Source of the DNA: Prolixibacteraceae bacterium
GTDB taxonomy: Bacteria > Bacteroidota > Bacteroidia > Bacteroidales > Prolixibacteraceae
Length of the DNA: 64,000 nucleotides
NCBI GenBank assembly: GCA_021740385.1
Contig: JAIOZY010000007.1
Coordinates: forward strand, 1 to 64,000
Direction: 5' to 3'
The position numbers were made by a program, and so were the translations under genes. This document shows, piece by piece, positions 54,781 to 62,200 of the stretch (the stretch's first letter is position 1; each line of letters opens with the position of its first letter). The notes under the pieces are model-generated. The model was not told the DNA's origin. It was given only the letters and a program-made list of their open reading frames with translations, and did not search any database.

Positions 54781-54812
54781 GTCGTCCCGGTTAATTTTAT
54801 GACATTTGTCAT
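54778..54812 (+). promoter_or_regulatory. Candidate proB promoter with overlapping palindrome
   Basis: TTTG (54778-54781), a 19-nt spacer, then GACATTTG (54801-54808) gives a -33/-7 pair with the right spacing (one mismatch in TAnnTTTG). The -7 region is covered by a palindrome ATGACA-TT-TGTCAT (54799-54812), a possible operator, 18 nt before the proB ATG. Confidence 0.45.
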
Positions 54813-54829
54813 GTTTCAAAATTGACAAA

Positions 54830-55924
54830 ATGAACAGCCTGAAATATAAACGTGTTGCAGTAAAGATTGGTAGCAATGTACTTGCCAGTGGGAGCGGTGA
54901 TCTTGATAACGAACGGATTGCTCATCTTGTAGGACAGGTTGTCGCGTTAAAAAAACTGGGGGTTGAGGTTATCCTGATTTCATCGGGTGCCGTGGCTTCG
55001 GGAAAAGCGGTTTACAATCCCGAAAAGAAAATTGATACGGTTTCGGCACGTCAGTTGTGGTCAGCCATTGGCCAGGTAAGACTTATGAATACCTACTCGG
55101 CCCTTTTCGAAACCCATAATGTGGTATGTGCCCAGGTGCTTACTACCAAGGAAAACTTTAGCGACAGGCGTCATTACCTGAATATGAAAAACTGCATTTC
55201 GACCATGCTTGATAACGGCGTTGTTCCCATTGTGAACGAAAACGACACCATTTCGGTTACCGAACTCATGTTTACCGATAACGATGAACTGTCGGGGCTG
55301 ATCTCTTCCATGATGGACTGCGAAGCGTTAATTATCCTGTCAAATGTAGATGGTATTTACAACGGCCATCCAGACGATGGGCATACGGAGCTGATCCGTG
55401 AAATTGCTGCCAGCGACAATAGCCTCGAAGATTACATTTCGTCGCAAAAATCGGGGTTTGGCCGGGGCGGCATGCATACAAAATACAGCGTTGCCCGCAA
55501 AATTGCATTGGAAGGCATTCCGGTATACATCGCCAACGGTTCCCGCGACCATATTCTTCGCAATATCGTTGGAGGGGAAGATGCGGTTTGTACACGCTTT
55601 AATCCCAATGGTAAAAAACTTACAGCCAGTAAAAAATGGCTGGCCCATTCCGATAGTTTTGCCAAAGGGGCAGTGGTGGTGAACGAAGGTGCCCGTAAGG
55701 CACTGTTCGATTTTAATGCTAACAGTTTGCTGCTTATCGGGGTTGTTGAGGTAAGCGGTTTTTTTGAAAAGGGCGATGTGGTTCAGATTCTTGATCAGGA
55801 TGGCAACCAGTTGGGCGTGGGGAAATCGCAATATAATTCCGACGATGCCAAAAAACTGATTGGGAAAAAAGCCCGGAAGCCAATGATTTATTACGATTAT
55901 ATGTACCTGGAGGCCAATCCCTAA
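54830..55924 (+). CDS. proB: Glutamate 5-kinase with PUA domain
   Basis: 364 aa from ATG 54830 (a TTG at 54806 falls inside the palindrome). Amino-acid-kinase domain (about 1-255): VAVKIGSNVLA, LISSGAVASGK, NENDTISVTEL and FGRGGMHTKYSVA. A C-terminal PUA domain (about 275-350) has NEGARKALFDFNANSLLLIG. It phosphorylates glutamate, the first step of proline synthesis, and is usually feedback-inhibited by proline. Preceded by its own likely promoter. Confidence 0.94.
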   Translation: MNSLKYKRVAVKIGSNVLASGSGDLDNERIAHLVGQVVALKKLGVEVILISSGAVASGKAVYNPEKKIDTVSARQLWSAIGQVRLMNTYSALFETHNVVCAQVLTTKENFSDRRHYLNMKNCISTMLDNGVVPIVNENDTISVTELMFTDNDELSGLISSMMDCEALIILSNVDGIYNGHPDDGHTELIREIAASDNSLEDYISSQKSGFGRGGMHTKYSVARKIALEGIPVYIANGSRDHILRNIVGGEDAVCTRFNPNGKKLTASKKWLAHSDSFAKGAVVVNEGARKALFDFNANSLLLIGVVEVSGFFEKGDVVQILDQDGNQLGVGKSQYNSDDAKKLIGKKARKPMIYYDYMYLEANP

Positions 55925-56014
55925 CCCTTCTCCATGGAGGCTGAAGAAGATTGCTGATTTGTTGATTACAAAAATGAAAGATTTTTGGTTTAAAATATCT
56001 TAGAAATGAGAAAC

Positions 56015-56056
56015 TGCCTAAAAGTCTCCCCTTGGGGGAGATTTAGAGGGGCTTTA
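56015..56056. repeat. Short interspersed repeat between proB and proA
   Basis: CTCCCCTTGGGGGAG followed by ATTTAGAGGGGCT, a small hairpin repeat seen near gene ends throughout Bacteroidota. No coding content. Confidence 0.6.
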
Positions 56057-56066
56057 AATAATTATT

Positions 56067-57314
56067 ATGGACTGTACGCTCATTTTTGAACAAGTATTGA
56101 AAGCAAGCCGCACGTTAAACCTGCTAGATGTTGAAAGTATAAACCGTGTGTTGAACGAGGTGGCCGACAAAGCTGTTTCCGAAATGGATTTTATCCTGAA
56201 AGAGAACAAAAAAGACCTTTCGCGGATGGATAAAAACGACCCAAAGTACGACCGGTTGCAATTGACCTCCGCCCGTATTGAAGGCATTGCTGCCGATATG
56301 CGGAGTGTTGCTTCGCTTCCTTCACCAGTAGGCAAAGTTTTGTCGGAAACAACCCGCCCTAACGGGTTGAAAATATCGAAGGTTTCTGTGCCTTTTGGCG
56401 TTATTGGTATTATTTACGAGGCCCGTCCCAATGTTACATTCGATGTTTTTTCGCTTTGCCTCAAATCGGGCAATGCCTGTATTCTGAAAGGAGGCAGTGA
56501 TGCCATTGATTCGAACACGGCCATAGTAAACATTATCAGGGATGTATTGCGCAAAAACAATATTGATGAAAACGTGCTGACACTTTTACCTGCAGGCAGG
56601 GAAGAAACAGCCCAGTTACTGAATGCTCACGGCTATGTCGACCTGATTATTCCCCGTGGCAGCCAAAACCTGATTAACTTTGTGCGTGAAAATGCATCCA
56701 TCCCTGTCATAGAAACCGGTGCAGGTATTTGCCATACGTATTTTGATGAATTTGGCGATAAGGAAAAAGGACGGCTCATCATCAACAATGCCAAAATCCG
56801 CCGGGTAAGTGTTTGCAATGCCCTTGACTGCCTGGTGATTGACGAAAAACGCCTGGCCGATTTACCTTACCTTGTCGGGTTGATGGCCGATTCAAAAGTA
56901 ATCCTTTATGCCGATGAAAAATCTTATCCGGTTTTAGAAGGCAAGTACCCGTCTGAATTGCTCGAAAAGGCAACCGAAGAGTCGTTTGGTACCGAGTTTT
57001 TGTCGTATAAAGCATCCATCAAAACCGTTGCGTCGTTTGAAGAGGCCATTGAGCACATTACGAAATACAGTTCGAAACACAGCGAAGCCATCATCTCTGA
57101 AAACAAGGAACATGTTGCACTTTTCCTGAAAATGGTCGACGCTGCTTCGGTTTACAGCAATACATCGACAGCCTATACCGATGGTGCCCAGTTTGGACTG
57201 GGGGCCGAAATTGGCATATCGACCCAGAAACTTCATGCGCGAGGCCCCATGGCACTCGAAGAACTAACTTCGTACAAATACATTATTGAAGGTGAGGGGC
57301 AGATACGGCCTTAG
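56067..57314 (+). CDS. proA: Gamma-glutamyl phosphate reductase
   Basis: 415 aa. Aldehyde-dehydrogenase-like fold: [40 protein letters not shown], catalytic Cys in [16 protein letters not shown], and the C-terminal [20 protein letters not shown]. It reduces glutamyl phosphate to glutamate semialdehyde, which cyclises to P5C. The last 66 bp (57249-57314) are duplicated at 57902-57967, beyond the toxin-antitoxin pair. Confidence 0.95.
   Translation: MDCTLIFEQVLKASRTLNLLDVESINRVLNEVADKAVSEMDFILKENKKDLSRMDKNDPKYDRLQLTSARIEGIAADMRSVASLPSPVGKVLSETTRPNGLKISKVSVPFGVIGIIYEARPNVTFDVFSLCLKSGNACILKGGSDAIDSNTAIVNIIRDVLRKNNIDENVLTLLPAGREETAQLLNAHGYVDLIIPRGSQNLINFVRENASIPVIETGAGICHTYFDEFGDKEKGRLIINNAKIRRVSVCNALDCLVIDEKRLADLPYLVGLMADSKVILYADEKSYPVLEGKYPSELLEKATEESFGTEFLSYKASIKTVASFEEAIEHITKYSSKHSEAIISENKEHVALFLKMVDAASVYSNTSTAYTDGAQFGLGAEIGISTQKLHARGPMALEELTSYKYIIEGEGQIRP
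57249..57314 (+). repeat. proA 3'-end repeat, copy 1 (functional)
   Basis: Encodes the ProA C-terminus from M-A-L-E-E-L to the stop. It matches copy 2 at 57902-57967 at about 60 of 66 positions, with 41 identical consecutive bases. Confidence 0.9.
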
Positions 57315-57342
57315 TGATTGGTAAAGTTGATTTTTGTTTTGT

Positions 57343-57350
57343 TATCTTTG
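57343..57350 (+). promoter_or_regulatory. Candidate -7 box of the toxin-antitoxin operon
   Basis: TATCTTTG matches TAnnTTTG fully, 23 nt before the antitoxin ATG. An ATTG at 57317-57320 could be the -33 element with a slightly long 22-nt spacer. Confidence 0.5.
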
Positions 57351-57373
57351 TTTAAATTCAAGAAATTTTGAAA

Positions 57374-57577
57374 ATGACAACTATAATAATACATCCAAAA
57401 ACAAAAGATGAAAAAAAATTACTTGAGCGAATGTTGAAAAAGATGAACATAAGCGCTCAAGTAGTTGAAGATTCTTCTCCTAATTATGAAACCCTGAAAG
57501 CAATGGAAGATGTTGAACAAAGGAAGGGTAAACGAGTTAAAAACGCAGATGAACTTTTTAAGGATTTAGGTATATGA
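57374..57577 (+). CDS. Antitoxin of a YafQ-type toxin-antitoxin pair
   Basis: 67 aa from ATG 57374 (a TTG at 57368 is possible). N-terminus MTTIIIHPKTKDEKKLLERM, then helical with SPNYETLKAMEDVEQRKGKR and C-terminal ADELFKDLGI. This resembles short Bacteroidota antitoxins (DUF2683-like) paired with RelE/YafQ toxins; the C-terminal helix would wrap the toxin. Overlaps the toxin start by 4 nt (ATGA, 57574-57577). Confidence 0.75.
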   Translation: MTTIIIHPKTKDEKKLLERMLKKMNISAQVVEDSSPNYETLKAMEDVEQRKGKRVKNADELFKDLGI

Positions 57578-57849
57578 TTTACCAACTGATATATTCAAGT
57601 CGTTTTAAAAAGGACATTAAGCGTTTGCAACGTCGTCAGTATAATACAGATTTAATAAAGAAGGCCATAAGAACATTGGAAGAAAAGGGACAGTTGCCTG
57701 GTTCATATAATCCCCATAAATTAACAGGTAATTTTAAAGGGTATTGGGAAGCTCATATTCAAAACGATTGGTTGATAATCTGGAAAATAATTCCTGAAAG
57801 TATGGAAATCTGGCTAACTAGGACAGGGACTCATGCCGATTTGTTCTAG
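57574..57849 (+). CDS. YafQ-family mRNA interferase toxin
   Basis: 91 aa with the RelE/YafQ fold. The catalytic set of YafQ is preserved: His48 (NPHKL), His61 (EAHIQ), Asp65 (QNDWL), His87 (GTHADLF) and Phe91. These align with E. coli YafQ H50/H63/D67/H87/F91, recalled from memory. It would cleave ribosome-bound mRNA when the antitoxin is lost. The pair is inserted between proA and argF' and is more AT-rich than the flanking genes. Confidence 0.88.
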   Translation: MIYQLIYSSRFKKDIKRLQRRQYNTDLIKKAIRTLEEKGQLPGSYNPHKLTGNFKGYWEAHIQNDWLIIWKIIPESMEIWLTRTGTHADLF

Positions 57850-57901
57850 CATTTATGCAGTAGTTTAATTTCCAGCCCGAAAACGTCATTCCTATGGTCG
57901 C

Positions 57902-57967
57902 ATGATGCTCGAAGAACTAACTTCGTACAAATACATTATTGAAGGTGAGGAGCAGATACGGTCGTAG
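57902..57967 (+). pseudogene. Duplicated proA 3' end, copy 2
   Basis: Reads [20 protein letters not shown] then Ser and a stop in the original frame. It is about 91% identical to 57249-57314. No proA sequence precedes it, so it is a stranded gene end. It lies immediately distal to the toxin-antitoxin pair and marks the boundary of the inserted segment. The rest of 57850-58144 is non-coding with a CCCAGCCCA doublet near 57970. Confidence 0.85.
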
Positions 57968-58144
57968 TACCCCCCCAGCCCACCCCCAGCCCACTAAAGG
58001 GGGAGTTTGTGTTCTGATTATTTAATCTGATTTAGTTATAAATTGATGAATATCTATATCAAAAATGAGATTGTATTTTATTAAATCCTGATACTTTTGC
58101 AAGAAAGAAACCAGAAACCAGTATCAAATAACCAGCAACAAGAA

Positions 58145-59092
58145 ATGAAACATTTTACATCAGTACACGATTTACCCAGTCTTGAAACGGGTTTAAGAGA
58201 AGCATTTAAAGTAAAGAAACATCCCTGCGATTTTCAACACCTCGGGAAAAATAAAACCATGATCTTGTTGTTTTTTAACTCCAGTTTGCGAACCCGTTTA
58301 AGCACACAAAAAGCTGCCGAGAACATGGGTATGAAAGTGATGGTGCTGGATGTAAACCAGGGCGCCTGGAAACTGGAAACCGAGCGGGGAGTGGTGATGG
58401 ACGGCGATAAGGCCGAACACCTGCTCGAAGCTGTTCCGGTTATCGGTTCCTATGCCGATGTGATTGGCGTACGGTCGTTTGCACAGTTCGAAAACAGGGA
58501 AGACGATTACAATGAAGTTATCCTGAACCAGTTTGTGCAGTATGCCGGTGTGCCGGTTGTAAGCATGGAAGCGGCAACACGCCACCCCCTGCAAAGCTTT
58601 GCCGATCATATAACTATTGAAGAGTATAAAAAAGAGCACAGCCCCAAAGTGGTGCTTACATGGGCTCCACACCCGCGTGCATTGCCACAGGCCGTGCCCA
58701 ATTCGTTTGTTGAATGGATGCGCCAGACCGATTATGAGCTGGTGGTTACCCACCCCGAAGGCTATGAGCTGGCTCCTGAATTCATGGGCGATATTAAACC
58801 CGAATACGACCAGATGAAAGCCTTTGAAGGGGCCGATTTTATTTATGCCAAAAGCTGGGCATCGTTTACCGATTACGGAAAAGTACTGTCGAAAGACATG
58901 AACTGGACCGTAAGCGACCGGCAAATGGCCGTGACAAACGAGGCAAAATTTATGCACTGCCTGCCGGTACGGCGTAACATGGTTGTGAGCGATTCGGTAA
59001 TCGAAAGCCCAAATTCATTGGTCATACCCGAGGCAGCAAACCGTGTTGTTTCAGCCCAGGCTGTACTGAAAATGATTTTGGAGGGCTTGTAG
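58145..59092 (+). CDS. argF': N-succinylornithine carbamoyltransferase (ArgF')
   Basis: 315 aa from ATG 58145 (upstream TTG at 58097 adds unrelated sequence). Carbamoyl-phosphate loop FFNSSLRTRLS (43-53), GAWKLETERGVVMDGDKAEH (73-92), SMEAATRHPLQSFAD and FMHCLPVRRN. It follows the Bacteroides fragilis succinylornithine enzyme closely and is clearly not a classical OTCase. Residue 90, which is Glu in acetylornithine enzymes and Pro in the B. fragilis enzyme, is Ala here. From memory, replacing the Glu by Ala in the Xanthomonas enzyme gives succinylornithine activity, so a succinyl substrate is predicted. It uses carbamoyl phosphate from CarAB. Confidence 0.92.
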   Translation: MKHFTSVHDLPSLETGLREAFKVKKHPCDFQHLGKNKTMILLFFNSSLRTRLSTQKAAENMGMKVMVLDVNQGAWKLETERGVVMDGDKAEHLLEAVPVIGSYADVIGVRSFAQFENREDDYNEVILNQFVQYAGVPVVSMEAATRHPLQSFADHITIEEYKKEHSPKVVLTWAPHPRALPQAVPNSFVEWMRQTDYELVVTHPEGYELAPEFMGDIKPEYDQMKAFEGADFIYAKSWASFTDYGKVLSKDMNWTVSDRQMAVTNEAKFMHCLPVRRNMVVSDSVIESPNSLVIPEAANRVVSAQAVLKMILEGL

Positions 59093-59129
59093 GCCGGACA
59101 TATTTGTCGGGCTTTTCAATTTTTTTGGA
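59093..59129 (+). terminator. Terminator after argF'
   Basis: GCCGGACA (59093-59100) and TGTCGGGC (59105-59112) pair with one mismatch around a TATT loop, followed by TTTTC and, shortly after, seven T's. It begins right after the stop. Confidence 0.65.
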
Positions 59130-59273
59130 GAAAAAAGCAATATACTGTAATCAAAAGGTTGCGATTAAGTTGTCATGGTTGTCTGCTTTGCGTTGTTATA
59201 GTTAAACGGTACAACGATAACAAAGATAACCCGACAAAAACAGCCAACAGCCCCAACTGCCAAACCTTGCACC

Positions 59274-62200
59274 TTACTCCTTTACGATCAGTCTTGAAAA
59301 TGATTCTCCGTTTTGCAAAGTGACCTTTAACAGGTAAGGCCCGTTCCGGAGAGAGCCGCAATAAATTGTCCCTGTGGGGCAGGTTTTTTCCAATAGTTTT
59401 TTCCCGTTGGTGTCGAATACCTGTACCAACGCGTCATTGCTACAGGCGGCGTTCAGGTATATTGCATTGCTGAACGGGTTGGGGTAACAAAGCGGCCCGT
59501 ATGCCGTTGGCCAGCCAATCCCCGATGTGCCAACGGTCAATAACCGGGTTACGCCTTCAGCGGGCAGGTAATTCCAGTTGCCATCCTGCTGTGCTGTGAT
59601 AATGGTTTCACCACTGCCAACGATTATGGCTGTCGTTCTTTCAATATATGCAACACTCTCATTAGAGCTTTCAAAATAAACGTCAAGCCCCGAAGAAGCA
59701 GTAGCTGTTAACTGTACCGGGCTATTATCGGAATTTGCTTCGGGAAGCTCGATAAATGTAATGGCCTGGCTGGCTTTATTTATTGTAAACTTTCCTTCAA
59801 TATACACGAAAGAATAATTGCTATCCTCACCGTTGTCAAAGGTTATCGTATAATTGCCCGCACTGCTGGTTTGAGTTGCAGTTGTTGAGGCAAGAGGAAC
59901 AGTGTTGAGCATTGATTTGTTGTCGCTGTTTACAAACCCTGAATAAGAGAGAGTAAATTCCGGATTTTCTTCACCATAGGTTTTTTCGACATCTCTTGCA
60001 GTAACCTGAAGTTTAGCTTTTTCAACTGTAAGTTCCCGGGTTATTTCAACAGCGGGTTCATAGATTTCATTTCCGGGTTGTGAGGCCGTAGCCGTAACTG
60101 TACCCGCACCTGTAATAGTCAACATGTCTCCTGAAATGGTAGCTACCGAGAGATTGCTCGATGAATAATTTACATCAAGCCCCGATGTTGTGCTCCCGCT
60201 GAGGTTGAAAGGGGCATCTCCATAAGTTGCCCCGGCAAGTTCACCGAATGTTATTGCCTGGTCTTGGTTAAGAATAACAAGCGTATCGGTAACTGGAATA
60301 CCTTGAGTGGCATTAATTATTTCATCAAGGTTTGCAATCAGTTGCTCATCAGGTTCTACAATTTCATCGTTGAAGAAGGTAATGAGTACACTGTCGGCGG
60401 TCTCTCCTTTAGGGATAACGATATTACCAGAAGCGTCATTAAAAAAGTCTTCATTTTCAACAGCGTCTCCTGTCAGGGAATACCCTATTGTAACCTCTAC
60501 TCCGGCTGGTTTGTCGAGTATGGCTTTTATATAGGCCTTTCCCCCGTTTTCAAGGATGTTTTCCCGTGAAAATTGCAGGGCAGCTACCGGTGGTTCCAAA
60601 TCGTTATCAACAATTATCCCAGTGGCCATGTCAGGGTCTATCGTGGCATTGACAACATCATGTAGTAGCAGATTGAACGTTTCATCGTTTTCAAAAAGCA
60701 GGTCGTCAATAACCGTTACGCCAATTGTTTTTTCTGTTTCCCCCGGAAGAAACTCAAGGGTGCCAGAAGTTTCGGCATAATCCGTTTCGGGAGTGGCGCT
60801 GCCCGTACCCGATGTTTCATAGCTAACATTAACAGTTTTTCCACTGGGCGCTGAAAGCTCTATGGAGAACGCGAGCGTCCCGGCTCCCTCGGATGCACTT
60901 GCGCTGTCAACAGATATTCCGGGCTGCGGGTCATCATCAATAATGATCATTGTTGCCATGTTTCCGGGTGTATCGGCAACAATGACGTTACCGTTTGTTG
61001 TTGAAAATAATTCCATGTTAACATTTTCGTTTCCCTCGTTAACAAGGTCTGGAATTGAATTTAACTGTACCCCGACGTGTAACAAGCCAGCCGGGATATT
61101 TACTTCCCTTCTGATCGGACTGAAATCTTCTCCTTCGGTAGCATTGCCCGACAAACCTGTTGTTACCGTGAAGGGGTGTTCTGTTGCTTTGTCGAGGGTA
61201 ATGTTAAAGAATCCCTGTTCACCTTCATCAATTTCTCCGGTAGAGGTTACCGAAATGGTTGCAAAGTCGTTGTCGATGATTTCCAGTGTTGCTTCGGAAG
61301 CCAGCGTATCCACCTCGCCTAATCCGGTAATTATCCTGTCAAGGTTAACCGATATTGTTTCTGTTCCTTCAACAAGCCTGTCATCAACAGCCGTAATTTC
61401 GATCGGTGCGTTATACATGTATGGGGGCAGTACGAATTGCCTGTATATTGGCGCATAGTCAGCTCCCTCGTTTGCCGACCCTGAAACCTTTATGTCCATG
61501 ATCACAAGCTCCTGAAACCTTTTTGTACTTGAAACGGTGAAATTTCCCAACCCGCCTTCTTCGGCTAATGTTTCGGGGAAAATGCTGATAAGGGCATTGT
61601 CGTTGTCGGTAATGGTTATGGTGTGGGAAGTTAATGCTCCTTTAAATGCGTTGGTCGTAACTTCCATGTCAATAATTATCGTTTCATCGCCTTCAACCAG
61701 GTCATCATCAACAATGGTTACGATAATATCAACGGTTGTTTCCCCGGCAGGTATGGTTACAGGGCTTGCCGTAATTGTGTAATCAATGCCGTTGCCCCTG
61801 GCTGTGCTGAGGGTATTAACCGAAAAGGGTATCGTAACGTTTTTATTGCTGATTTCTGAAAGTTTTGCGGTGATGGTCAATATCCCGTTCTCACTTAGGC
61901 TTGTTTGGCTTGTCGAAGTAAATTCAACAACCGGGTTGGGAGTGGTAAAACTTACCTCGTCACCGTAAGCAGTACCTGTATTGTTTGTAGCATAGGCTCT
62001 CACGTAATATGTTGTGCCGGCGGTTAGCCCTGTTATTCCCGATGAAAAGTATCCTGTTGAAAAGGTTACACCTTCATTGGTATTCGAACCGGCTGTTGTA
62101 GACATTCCCGTGGTATTCCAGCAAACCCCATAAGCTGTAATTTCTTCTGGATATCCCAAATCGGTAATATTCCCGTTACCCGTGGCTGTGTTTGTTGTGA

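Noticed and set aside
58097-58144. Extended start of argF' (TTG, 16 extra residues rich in Gln/Asn)
   Set aside because: The extension is unlike any ArgF' N-terminus; ATG at 58145 aligns with the B. fragilis enzyme.
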